DNA of 64,000 bases, taken from the NCBI GenBank assembly GCA_021927905.1, contig BLLK01000069.1, positions 310,001 to 374,000 of the forward strand. Reading direction: 5' to 3'. Made by a program: the position numbers and the translations under genes. How positions within the stretch are numbered: position 1 is the first letter of the stretch; the number at the start of each line of letters is the position of its first letter. Source of the DNA: Chaetoceros tenuissimus. Its lineage: Eukaryota; Bacillariophyta; Thalassiosirophyceae; Chaetocerotales; Chaetocerotaceae. Under the pieces are notes generated by a model. That model worked only from the letters and a program-made list of their open reading frames with translations, ran no database searches and was not told where the DNA came from. Positions 1-10,030 of this stretch are shown one piece after another.

Positions 1-967
1 TTGCACTTGCACTGGCTGCGACCATGTTGTTCGAGTTGCTATTCACAGTGCTTGTATTCATGATACTTTGCGCATTAGCTCCCAATTGAGCTATTATTTG
101 TTGTTGTAAAAGCTGTCTTTGGTCCGAAGGCAACTGATTCATGAGCATGTTGAATACTGAAGCAGTGTTATTTGCAGAGTCAGGCATTTGAGGCATCTGC
201 TGAGCTTGGGGTATCTGAGCTTGAGGCATCATTGCAGGAAAACCAGGACTACTAGAACTGGTGGTAGTCGGAGGATGAAACTGCTGATGCAAAGTAGGAT
301 TTTGCAGGTCGGAGTAATTGCTTGAATTAGAATAGGGTCTATTTTGAGAAGCCTGGGAGCTGATTTCTGCTCCACCGGATGTATATGAGTTTGGTGTGAA
401 GTTGCTACTAAAGGACGAGTTATCGGATGAAACAGGCTGTGTATCAACTACAGTGTCAGTAGCACTAGAGCTGGTAACATTCGCCGGATCACTTGAGCCA
501 ATAGCAGCGGGTTCTCCATTGCTCTGAGGCATAGGCTGCATGCTGCTAAAATCTGGCTCTTGCATCGGAAAGCTCCAACCCCGTTCATCTGCTTTAGGCT
601 TTGCATTTCTCTCTATTTTTTCACATAGACTAGGATTACATCTTAGAAATAATTCATGGTAGTAACTTCCACAGTCGGGATGCCTCACACCATTGATTCG
701 TTTGAAGCCCCATATAGATAATTGCTTTCTAAAGGATTCATAGTGCTTTGTCTTGAAGTAGAGAGGCATAATTTCTGACTCAAACTTTTTCCGATTATGT
801 ACGCGGAAGGATCGCCCGTGATCCGACCAACTAATTATAGTTTTCCATTGGGGTGCGGCAAGATCAATATGTTCAAGGATCTTAAAGACTTTGAATGGAA
901 AAGAGGCCGCTAGAATAGAGGCTCGGCTCATGGTAAGGTGAGAAATAGAGGTCTCAGTTCTCGACAT
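1..967 (-). CDS. Heat shock factor (HSF) family transcription factor, 3' end outside window
   Basis: The minus strand is open from an ATG at 967 to the window edge (about 322 residues, no stop), so the protein is truncated by the window. Residues about 20-115 form an HSF-type winged-helix DNA-binding domain: FPFKVFKILEH, W..HGRSFRVHN, F.....PLYFKT, then the recognition-helix region SFRKQLSIWGFKRI and a C-terminal YYHELFLR. Only this domain is conserved. The rest is rich in Ser, Asn, Gln and Pro, as expected of a trans-activation tail. HSFs are expanded in diatoms, and a second copy lies at 13028-14340. The role is presumably nuclear transcription control; the target genes cannot be seen. No intron is needed in the visible part. 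Confidence 0.9.
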   Translation of the reverse strand, partial: MSRTETSISHLTMSRASILAASFPFKVFKILEHIDLAAPQWKTIISWSDHGRSFRVHNRKKFESEIMPLYFKTKHYESFRKQLSIWGFKRINGVRHPDCGSYYHELFLRCNPSLCEKIERNAKPKADERGWSFPMQEPDFSSMQPMPQSNGEPAAIGSSDPANVTSSSATDTVVDTQPVSSDNSSFSSNFTPNSYTSGGAEISSQASQNRPYSNSSNYSDLQNPTLHQQFHPPTTTSSSSPGFPAMMPQAQIPQAQQMPQMPDSANNTASVFNMLMNQLPSDQRQLLQQQIIAQLGANAQSIMNTSTVNSNSNNMVAASASA

Positions 968-1761
968 TTAGATTTCTTGCGTATAAATCAGATTTTTTTA
1001 CTATGCATATATTGATAATTTTTCTTCTATGTCAAGTAAAAGAATTTGCGTCTACCTAGTTTTGATGTTGCTGAAAGGTGGTTTCGCAGTCTTTTGGTAA
1101 ATGGTGAAGAAGTGAAGTATGTATTGTACTGGTGGCCCCTTAAAAACACAAGATGTGTATCAATCGTATACACACGGAATGAGACAAAATGTCTTGAAAT
1201 TCTCAACATTGACATGGTTCAAGTTGAAGTACAATGCTGACATGAAATGAAAAAGCGGTAAGCATTTCAAAGTGCAAAATCCACGCTGTTGTTCGGAACT
1301 TTAAATGTTGTAGAGAAACTCTCTATATGAATATCTTTTCTCATGCAATTTATTCTTTAAAAAATAAAACAATTCAAGCAAAGATCTAATATCTGGTTAA
1401 AGAATGTGTTCTCTTTCAAATGGATCACGTAAGCAAGCTATCGACAAAAGTAGCTCGTATGTTGAAGCATTTATTTACACGATTTCATATGTTCATACGT
1501 CATGCAAGGTACTTAGATAGATAAAGACCTGGACGTCATGTTCATTACTCCTACTAGTACATACGGTACATACGTACTGTTGAAGAAGAATAAGTGTTCT
1601 AAAACAATTCCAAAAAAAATAAGAATTTTATGTCCATTTTTTTATAAACTGTGAAATTGAGTGGAATTCGCAACGTGACACTAAACTTTGAGTCCCAAGA
1701 GGATAATGAAGAGACATTGGACGTTGTTATTAATACTGAACTGGTTAGGAAACAAGAAAGT
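968..1761. other. Intergenic region
   Basis: No convincing gene. Small overlapping ORFs on both strands at 1027-1240 show no domain and no codon signature. A GACGTCA (CRE-like) site lies at 1532-1538 and a TACGTA palindrome at 1573-1578, both possible upstream elements of the next gene. Confidence 0.5.
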
Positions 1762-2477
1762 ATGTCAAAGGAAGAGTGGGCAAGGTTTGATCAAGAATCT
1801 TTTACTGCGAAGTATAATGAGAGTATTCCGTCAGATGCTGTGATAAGTCGTATTGTAGTAGATGGTATACCTTGGGCGGATAGTCTCAAAGGAATCACTG
1901 TTGTAACAAAAAAAGTACACACTGTTGTAACGAAAAAAGTCAAAAAAGTTCACAAATTGATCGAACAAGGGTTTAAAGTACAATTCATGTACAAGGGAAC
2001 AATATTTTACCTTGGTATCCACCCGCCATCACTTATTGCGAGATGTGTGTATGACAAAGCTGCAACTTTGCTTGGAAAAAAGAAACTGAACTTTGATTCA
2101 GAAGAGGATTTTGAAGAGAAGTTCAAAGTGGCCATTGATACTGAACTCATCAAGAAGCAAGAAAGTATGTCAAAGGAAGAGTGGGCCAAATTTGAGCAAG
2201 GATCTTTTATTGCGAAATGTAAAGAGAGTATTCCGTCGGATGCTGTGATAAAGGGTGTGATAGAATATGATTTGACTTGGAAGGAGAGTGTAAACGCAAC
2301 GGTGTGTTGGAGTATGTTGACGAAAAGGATAGATTGTGGACAGTGACTATTAAGAATAACGCTGAGAGGAGTGAGCAAGCAAAGGAGAGTGAAGCAAAGA
2401 AGAGAGCTATCTCTACCATGGCCACAGATCTTTCTGGGGGTACTGAAGAGAGTAAGAAGAAGATAGCATCAATGTAA
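1762..2477 (+). pseudogene. Hypothetical protein with internal 405-bp duplication, probably frameshifted
   Basis: The reading frame is open from before 1651 to a stop at 2346. The first in-frame ATG is at 1762; upstream coding would need a non-ATG start or a missed exon. The frame holds two copies of an acidic module of about 70 residues, containing SMSKEEWA.F.Q.SF.AK..ESIPSDAVI, 405 bases (135 codons) apart. A different frame continues from about 2294 to 2477 and encodes a charged Lys/Glu-rich tail (EYVDEKDRLWTVTIKNN). A one-base indel near 2294 would join the two into one protein, so this is either a decayed gene or a sequence error. I do not recognise the family. The repeat and biased composition argue that it is or was coding. 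Confidence 0.45.
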
Positions 2478-2597
2478 TTTTGTTTTATAATGGTTGATTT
2501 GTAATTATCTAGTGGTCAAATTGTAATCTTCAATTCGAATTTTTTTGAATTTTTTCATCCCTCTGAAAATGATTCAAATTGTTCCCAAAAACCAACC

Positions 2598-5500
2598 ATG
2601 AAACTAAAGAAAAGAAGAAAATCAAAGTCTTTCTTGTTTCTGTCCAATGGAAATCTTATCCTACAATCTCTATTACTCTTTGCCGTTCAAATCGAAATCG
2701 CAGAGTGTTTCAATTGGGTACAAACAGCAGGTGAACTTGCACAAACTAATGTGATTCCTCAAATTCCATCCATCAATCGACCAATATTTACATCTAGATG
2801 GGGACACTCTACGGTAGTTGTGAATCAAACAGATTTATATCGTAATGATTTATCCATTGAAGAGAATTCGAAACGAGTAGAGTCTCTAACTCCCAAATTG
2901 ATTCTTCTAGGAGGCGATGATTATACAAAAGATGAAGATTCGGATACTTTTGGGGGTTTGAGGAATGATGTTTGGTCGATGGATTTGCCTTCGAAAGCAT
3001 CTGATTGGAGACTGAATCCCAAAATAGAAAAGATTACGTCGACTTTGCAATGGGAGTTGGTCAACAAGGGCCATGAGCCTCCTTTGAATCAAAGTTTTGA
3101 TGATTGGATTGCTTGTCAAGAGTACTTTGGTGAATCGAGGGATGCAAAGTGCCTTGATCCAGAGGTCAATACTAATGTTGAAGAAAATATGTGGTCTCCG
3201 AGAAGAGGTCATGCCTCTATTGTGTTTCGAGATGAAATTTATGTGATTGGAGGTAGAGTGAGAGATTTTGAACCAGTAAAGGGCGATCAACTTGTTGGAG
3301 GTTATCACGGCAATCGCTATGAAGCAAACAAGAGCTTAGAAAGTTATCGTAAAAGTGTTTCTTTTCGAAATGATGTATGGAAGTCAAGTGACGGTGGAAA
3401 GAGTTGGTCATTAGTTACTCTTGGTTGCACAGATCACCAAGAAGACATACTTTTGAGAACAGAGACATGGACAGATGTAAACGTACACAATTCATCGTCA
3501 ACTGAATCCTATACAGGCTCTATAGGATCGGTATGCCAAACATCAAATGACTGCTATGGCGATGCTGTGTGTAAAGAGGTAAATGGTAGTGCAAATAAAG
3601 TTTGTGTTTGTCCAATGTTCAGTGGAAGAGAGCACCATTCTCTCAGTGTTCAACATCGTTATTTCGAAAAAGAAGATGGAACAATCTATTCCGACGACTA
3701 TCTGTATTTAGTTGGAGGATTCACAAACGTTAGACATGATACTTGTGGGGATTTTGCATGCGGGAATAAAGGTAGTTATAGAGTTGCTCTAGATGACATA
3801 TGGGTAACAAATGATGGTAAGCATTGGGTACAGATTCGAGAAGCTACAAGTGAGAAAGGCGATGATGGATACTATGCAAGAGGCGCACATTCTAGTGTGA
3901 TGGTGCAAGCAAACAAATTTCGAGAAAGGAACGCAGACAAGCTTTGGATTCTCGGAGGCGAATTTGTTGATGCTCAAAATGATATCTCACTTTTTCTAAA
4001 CGACATATGGAGTATTCACTTAGAGACAAAGCCTTGCTGTGCTTACACAAATGATTGTGGTGATAAAGTTAAGCCTCTGACCCTTCTATCTAATCAAACC
4101 TGCCTTCCCACCATTGCAAATTGGACAAAAGAATACCATGGAACTAATCATTGGACTCCTAGATCCGGGCAAGTGGCTGTGTACGAGCCTCCATCTTCTA
4201 GGAACGCATTCGTAGATTCTATCTATATTATTGGTGGAAAGAATTCAACTTCATTTCACTCGGATGTATGGAGTCTTGACTTGATAGAAAATAATGTATG
4301 GAAAAAAGATTTCGACAAGATTACAAACCAAGAAAGTGTTCCGATTGCTGTAAATGGTCGAGGTGGACTGAAAGCAAATGCTCATCAATTCTACTACGAT
4401 TCCAGTACACAGTTATCAAAACAAACCCGGCCATTTCTCCCTCTTTTTCCCAAAGAAGATGAAGATATGGTCGCTATATCTCCTCTTGTTTTTCCAATAA
4501 TTGATGAGAATGACCTCATGACCCTGAAAGAGAATGGGATACATACATTTTCTGATCTTGCATTGGCAAACCAACGGACAATTTTGAGACTACGAGGTTA
4601 CGACTACCCTGGAATCAATCCAAAGACTGTGAAAGATGTCTGCTATCTTAGGCGTCTCGTTCAGCTGTTCTTGGATAAGTGTTCTGTCAAGAAGCATTTC
4701 CGAGATAGAAAAATCTGCAAAGGTTCTGAATTCCAACAAAACTGTATCGAGAAAGAATGGGATGGTTGCAGTCCAGTGGAAGGTTATTCTTATATTGACA
4801 TTCATGGTATAGGAGACGTTGAAATACCCCAAAAGGAACCTAGTTTTCTAGAAGACCTGGAAACAATGTTTTGTAAACAAACAATTGGGGAACGGTTCAT
4901 GTCTTCAGGGGAGTTCGTTGGAAGCAAACTATTTTTAATGGGAGGAAAAGGTCAAGAGACAGATTCTTCAAGGTATTCTAATGTCTGGTTTCGTGATAAT
5001 ACTTTTCCAAAAGCATATTTTGCAAAGAAGCCAAAATCAAAGACATCGCAAAGCAAGTTTCGCTTTGAATGCAATGATGATGGAGTAGTCTTTGAGTACA
5101 AGATTGTTGATTACAGTGAAAGACTTGATGTAACTCCATGGATGTTGGTCCAAAAAGATGAAGAGGTTGACATTTCGTGGTTGGATTCGAAAAAAGGTGG
5201 ACCAGGTAGTGGATGGTATTCAATCTATGTCAGAGCAGGTACGTCAAGATTTTCAAATGATCTCACCTCACCTCACCTCCTGAAATATTAAAATGCTAAC
5301 CATCTCATTGCTCTAGTCAAACCAAGTGGCAATCGTGATATATCTTACTCGTCCAATAATACGTATACTTGGTTCTACATTCAACCCCTGCCTTGGGGAA
5401 AGATTTTCCTGTTCATTGCACTTGCATTATTTGCAGCTGCAGCGGCAGTGTTTGAGTATCGTCGAAGAGAAAAAAGAGCTGCTTTAGAGCGATATGCGAA

Positions 5501-5768
5501 AAGAGAAAGAGAACGGCGCTTTAAAATCAAAAGTATGGGCACAGATGGCGATTGGAGACAATTTTACGAAAAACAAGCTTTGAGTTCCAAGAAACAATTC
5601 AGTAGTACTAGAAATCTCTCGACTGAAAGGTCAGAACTCAGAGCAAAGCGAAGAGATCGTAGAAGTAAAAGGGAAGAAAAACTCTTACTACTACAAGGTA
5701 ATGATTCAGATGAAGATCAAGTAGAAGATATTCCAAGACGTAGGAGACCAAAGTTCAAAATTCGGTAG
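2598..5768 (+). CDS. Kelch-repeat beta-propeller, single-pass type I membrane protein
   Basis: Two exons, 2598-5238 and 5317-5768, encode about 1030 residues. The intron is GT-AG with a TGCTAAC branch-like box at 5294-5300, and splicing in phase 1 restores the frame. The start has an A-rich context, and residues about 13-37 form a hydrophobic signal segment. The ectodomain contains six kelch-type blades recognisable by hydrophobic-GG turns (IYVIGG, YLYLVGG, LWILGG, IYIIGG, LFLMGG and an early LILLGG), each followed by a DVW-like strand. An EGF-like Cys cluster (CQTSNDC...CVCP) sits between blades. Exon 2 supplies the only later membrane helix (IFLFIALALFAAAAAVF), followed by a strongly basic cytoplasmic tail with RRR/KRE runs. 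The layout suggests a cell-surface or endomembrane adhesion or receptor protein; the ligand is unknown. Confidence 0.85.
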
Positions 5769-5893
5769 TTCTTGATAATACTTGGAGTAGAATTTATTTA
5801 CATTGTATGATTCTTTACTAAAGTATTCCAAAGAGTTATTCGCAGCGAATCTTGCTACACTATAGTATTAGAATCAATCAATCCTTCTGATTG

Positions 5894-7024
5894 TCAATGT
5901 TGCTTTTCATCCATCTTGTCGGATACCAAGTTGAGTGCAAGGCAAAACTTACGTAGACTCCAAGCTTGCATACTCCACGCAAATGTCAAGTTCAAGTGCA
6001 AAATAGCATTGACGACTCCAAGGCTAAGAGAAGTGTATTGCACGTAGCAAGGGTAGGAAGGTAACAAAGGTGCATTCAAAAAGAATCCAATGTAGCATAC
6101 ATTCCGTACTATTTTTCGAACGTAACGCACAGCCTGATCATATTTGGAGAGTGATGGTTCTTGAATATCCACAGTCAGTTTCCCTTCTATCAAATGACTT
6201 GCATCTTCCCATCGAATACTCATTACAGATAGTACAACGTACGCTGTCGGTACAAATTGACTAGTTCCAGCTACAAAAATATCACACGCTGGCCGTTTGT
6301 AACTTATCTCTCCCATGGCACAAACATATGTCAAGAAGCCTCCATAAATCATCCATAGAATATCATGCACATATGGTACATGAAAGCGAATATACCTTTT
6401 GTCCTGCTGCAGCATTGAAAAATGCCTAATGATTTCATTGCCGCAACTTCCCATGATACCACCTGCAAAAGTGACACTGCCTACACATATTGTCCACCAG
6501 ATTCTGAACTCGAGTGTATTCAATGCCTCAACTCCATGAAAGGTATAATGTGCATATCCACCAGCAAATACACTCAGTGCATAAGAAAAGAACAAGAGTG
6601 CAGATTTGATTCTTAATGCTTTACTGAATGAAGTCGAGACGTCATTAGGTGAAGCAGCAGAAAGGCATTTGTAAACCGCATACATCATTATGATTCCAAT
6701 GCCATAGTCTGTGCCATAGGTTAGAAATGTGTTGTCAAACTTGGTCTCATCTTCATCATAGACATATGCTGCAGAGATGAATGTTTTGGCTCCAGCATGG
6801 GACTGAAATCGTGGAAGGAAAAGACTGAATTCTTTGGAAATGTAAGTGAGTACTGACCAGAATAAAATTAGTAAAGGAGACGGTAATGTCTTGTACCATA
6901 AATCGTGAGAATTGCAAGAATGTGACTGCTTCAAATTGGGTGAAGATGTACCATTTACTTTTGTATTGCGATCGGATAGATGCATGTAATCAGATGAAAT
7001 GCTTTGAGAAGAAGTGTTGCACAT
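5894..7024 (-). CDS. Multi-pass membrane protein of unknown function
   Basis: This 376-residue protein begins at an ATG at 7024. After a Ser/Asn-rich N-terminus of about 40 residues there are roughly eight hydrophobic segments (for example ILFWSVLTYIS, GIIMMYAVYKCL, LLFFSYALSVFAGG, WWTICVGSVTFAGGIMG, LWMIYGGFLTYVCAMG, VPTAYVVLSVMS). The pattern of small-residue-rich helices with short loops resembles a polytopic 7-8 TM family, but I cannot name it. No signal peptide or known catalytic motif is visible. It is convergent with the kelch gene, with only about 125 bases between the two stop codons. Confidence 0.8.
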   Translation of the reverse strand: MCNTSSQSISSDYMHLSDRNTKVNGTSSPNLKQSHSCNSHDLWYKTLPSPLLILFWSVLTYISKEFSLFLPRFQSHAGAKTFISAAYVYDEDETKFDNTFLTYGTDYGIGIIMMYAVYKCLSAASPNDVSTSFSKALRIKSALLFFSYALSVFAGGYAHYTFHGVEALNTLEFRIWWTICVGSVTFAGGIMGSCGNEIIRHFSMLQQDKRYIRFHVPYVHDILWMIYGGFLTYVCAMGEISYKRPACDIFVAGTSQFVPTAYVVLSVMSIRWEDASHLIEGKLTVDIQEPSLSKYDQAVRYVRKIVRNVCYIGFFLNAPLLPSYPCYVQYTSLSLGVVNAILHLNLTFAWSMQAWSLRKFCLALNLVSDKMDEKQH

Positions 7025-7678
7025 GATTCGATTCGATTCGTATTGGAAGAACTTTTTTTATGAAATGAATTGTTTCTTGCTGGTGCAAATATTTACAACT
7101 GGACGAATTATAGCTGCTTGTTCTTTAGGCTTCTATTCGTATAGCATCCAAGGTTTGCATTCACAAGAACACGAAACTTGAGGCGTCAATGCAATCAATG
7201 ACGAGGCGAATTTAAATAGTTAATTTGAATTTGAGTGTGCGTGGATGAGACACAAACACTTTCTTTCCTCTTTGTGTGCTTTCACATCTTTGGAATCTTG
7301 AGTCTGTCGATGGGGTGGGAATGTTTTGTATTTGGCACCCCCCCTCTTTTTTTGCTTAAAAAAGAAAAAGAAGAGAAGGAAACAGGGAATAGGAATGTAG
7401 GAATGTCTATTATTCCGTCCCGTGTTTGATCCGATTCCACTGATGTCAGTTTTCCTTGTTCATTGGAACATATTCAATTTATCATTTATTTACATTAAGT
7501 TAGGAGGAAGAGAAGGTCGGAGGAAAATGTCAGAAGGGTTTAAAACAGCAGACCGGAAGACGCGATGTCACTCCAGCTTCCAACAACATAAATTTTGAGT
7601 TAAAACATTTGTTCGACAGACTCGACTCGACAACTTCAACTGACTTCTTCATATTACACCAAACAGAAAAAATAAAAA
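7025..7678. other. Divergent intergenic region
   Basis: The region lies between two divergently transcribed genes. It has a GATTCGATTCGATTCG short repeat just upstream of the minus-strand gene (7025-7040) and a C-run/T-run tract at about 7337-7355. No gene was found. Confidence 0.5.
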
Positions 7679-8077
7679 ATGAATTTCAGTCAGCGCTCTA
7701 GAAACCCACAGAACGTACCTAATATAAAAGATGAAATGATCGAAAGGCAATTTGAACGGTTTGAAAGGATCCGTGTGTTTGATGGATATAATGATCATGC
7801 CATCATATCCAACTCATCTCGTCCATGCCCCGGCAACCGCTCCCAAAGGCCATACCTTTGCAAACGACAGAACAATAGGATTACTAATGAGGAACGTCTA
7901 GGTATCCGTACTCTTCCGAGCCCATCTGATACACAATTTAGTACTGCGGAATCCTCGAGAGTTTCATCACAAGCTGGATCTCCAAGAATTTCATTGCCTG
8001 GAACTATCAATCAAGACTTGATGGACAGGCTAGATGAAATCCTAGATAATTTCTGCCGACCAAAGTCAGTGCAATGA
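7679..8077 (+). CDS. Small hypothetical protein
   Basis: A 132-residue ORF starts at an ATG in a very A-rich context (AAAAATAAAAAATG), typical of starts in this window. The sequence is polar and Ser/Arg/Pro-rich with no membrane helix or signal peptide. A short acidic amphipathic C-terminal segment (LMDRLDEILDNF) could be an interaction helix. I recognise no family. It stands alone, with 650 bases on each side. Gene status rests on length, start context and amino-acid composition only. Confidence 0.55.
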   Translation: MNFSQRSRNPQNVPNIKDEMIERQFERFERIRVFDGYNDHAIISNSSRPCPGNRSQRPYLCKRQNNRITNEERLGIRTLPSPSDTQFSTAESSRVSSQAGSPRISLPGTINQDLMDRLDEILDNFCRPKSVQ

Positions 8078-8732
8078 TTCAAAATCATATAGGCACGCTA
8101 CATTTTTGCATCAGATGATGAAGAGTACTAAGTAATATGGATTCATATAAGAAGAACAACGGTGCACCAAGAGAGTGAACAACACACGTCCACTACTATT
8201 TTTGAGATTTTCCATCATCGCCATCAAATAACTATTCAATCAAATTTTATAAAAAAATATTATTATTTGTTCCTATCTTTCGCTACGTAGATAAAGGTTT
8301 TGTGTTTTTGATTCTTCCAGGTTAACAGAACTACCAGGCCACTTCTCATTGATGACACCTTCCTCTACAATCGAATTCTGCTCGCATAAATTCGGGGGAT
8401 ATGCAAATCCAGTAAGATACTGCTTTTGACTATAATTCAGATACTACGTACTTTAGAGAATACCTTCCATGCAGACTACAAGTATTACGTACTGAATAAA
8501 ATCATACAGATCAGATTTTTCAAACGAAAATGTACGTACGTACGGAATGATGAGAAGTGCCTTTTCCATCTGTCTGGTGTCTGGTGTCATAGGGAACCCT
8601 TGACACGATCAAATCGATCTACATCTGGCTTATAAAAAGATATCTAGAAGATTTCACTACTTTTGATGTATCTTTCGTTTTATCTATTCCTACAACGAGA
8701 ACAGATAGGTACCGTACCTATAGTTAGCTCAT
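8078..8732. promoter_or_regulatory. Intergenic region with GTACGTAC upstream motif
   Basis: No gene seen. A GTACGTACGTAC tract lies at 8532-8543, about 190 bases before the next start. Isolated TACGTA sites lie at 8445-8450 and 8486-8491, and a GGTACCGTACC sits at about 8708-8718. Similar tracts precede other genes in the window. Confidence 0.4.
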
Positions 8733-9767
8733 ATGAAAATGCTTTTATTACCAAAAAACTTTGATTTATTTTCATGTCGACAGTATTTCACTAGGTCATC
8801 ATTACTATCTATCTCCAGATGTCGCCACAGAACCAACAAACGACCAAGATTTTTCCAGATGGCTACTCGCTATACTCGTTCTTTGGGTAGCACTGACAAA
8901 CAAGGAGTAGCCAAGGAAAAGGTAGACACAATGCGAATTATATTAAGCAAAGATGGCAATCATCATGATCAGCAAATAAATGAATGGGAAACTTTATGGC
9001 AAGATAATATAACTCCATGGGATTTAGGTGAAACAACTCCACTTCTATCTGATGAATTACATAAAGGACTACACAATCATCTTTCATATATTCGAAAATA
9101 TAGAGACTACAGAGTTTTAGTACCAGGTTGTGGAACTGGCTATGATCTATTTACGATAGCAAAACATATTTCAAGTTGTGCCAACTACTCTCCAAAATTT
9201 GACAGTTCCTTTGTAGTAGTCGGATTAGATGTATCGCCAACCTCGCTGCAAAAAGCGGACAAAGCTATAAGAGAAATGATGGACAACGACGATAACGATA
9301 TCAACGACCTATCTTCGCAAGTAGATATTCAACTTAAGCATGGAGATTTCTTCAAAATTCAAAATGAGTGGGTTCTTTACTCTACAATTGATTGCTTTTT
9401 ACAAAATAGAAATGAAACTCGAGATGAAAATCTCAATCAAGATTGGTCACCGTTTGATTTTATTTTTGATTACACATTTTTCTGCGCATTGTCTCCGAAG
9501 CTAAGAGAAAAGTGGGCCATGACCATGACCAAGTTGATCAAACCACAGGGAGGCAAATTACTTACAATAATGTTTCCTATATTGGAGAATCTTGATCCAA
9601 ATAAACCGCTACGTGGACCACCATTTCCAGTAAAAGTTCAAGATTATAAATCTGTGTTGGAGCCATTGGGATGGAAAGTAATCGACGGGCCAAGAGTGAG
9701 TGAGAAATCTGTAGAAATTAGGAAACACCAAGAACTCATCTGTTGGTGGGAGTATGATCCAAGCTGA
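8733..9767 (+). CDS. SAM-dependent halide/thiol methyltransferase (TPMT/HOL family)
   Basis: A 344-residue protein. The TPMT-fold signature is clear: WETLWQDNITPWDLGETTPLL for substrate/cofactor entry, motif I VLVPGCGTGYDL binding S-adenosylmethionine, VVGLDVSP at the end of strand 2, and FDFIFDYTFFCAL at strand 4, followed by LTIMFPI. This arrangement matches plant HARMLESS TO OZONE LAYER enzymes, which methylate halides, thiocyanate or hydrosulfide. The first 42 residues are basic and hydroxylated and precede a second in-frame ATG at 8859. They may be a mitochondrial or plastid targeting peptide, or the second ATG may be used. A poly-Asp/Asn insertion between strands 2 and 3 lengthens the protein relative to plant forms. 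The precise substrate cannot be read from sequence. Confidence 0.85.
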   Translation: MKMLLLPKNFDLFSCRQYFTRSSLLSISRCRHRTNKRPRFFQMATRYTRSLGSTDKQGVAKEKVDTMRIILSKDGNHHDQQINEWETLWQDNITPWDLGETTPLLSDELHKGLHNHLSYIRKYRDYRVLVPGCGTGYDLFTIAKHISSCANYSPKFDSSFVVVGLDVSPTSLQKADKAIREMMDNDDNDINDLSSQVDIQLKHGDFFKIQNEWVLYSTIDCFLQNRNETRDENLNQDWSPFDFIFDYTFFCALSPKLREKWAMTMTKLIKPQGGKLLTIMFPILENLDPNKPLRGPPFPVKVQDYKSVLEPLGWKVIDGPRVSEKSVEIRKHQELICWWEYDPS

Positions 9768-9930
9768 GTAATTGATAATATATGACCTTTCCAAATTTTA
9801 ATTTCAGTCATTTTTTTTATATAAAATGGACACTGTTTTAAGCTAGTTGACGTGCCAAGTATGTGTCTTTTCAACGGCTGTCAGAATCTATTTTAGTAAA
9901 TACTGGATAGGTCGTCATAGGCATACTACA

Positions 9931-9942
9931 TACCGTACGGTA
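9931..9942. promoter_or_regulatory. Perfect 12-bp palindrome upstream of the MFS gene
   Basis: TACCGTACGGTA is self-complementary and sits 88 bases before the MFS start codon. It resembles the GTAC-rich elements upstream of several other genes here. A role as a transcription-factor site is inference. Confidence 0.35.
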
Positions 9943-10030
9943 GGTATCAATCATTTCTCATGATGAGAAGAATGAAGAAGAACTGCCACCTTATTCACAA
10001 ATATCACAAGTAGCACCATCCATTTCTTAA

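Noticed and set aside
1027-1240. Overlapping ORFs on both strands
   Set aside because: About 60 residues each, with no domain, start context or composition supporting coding.
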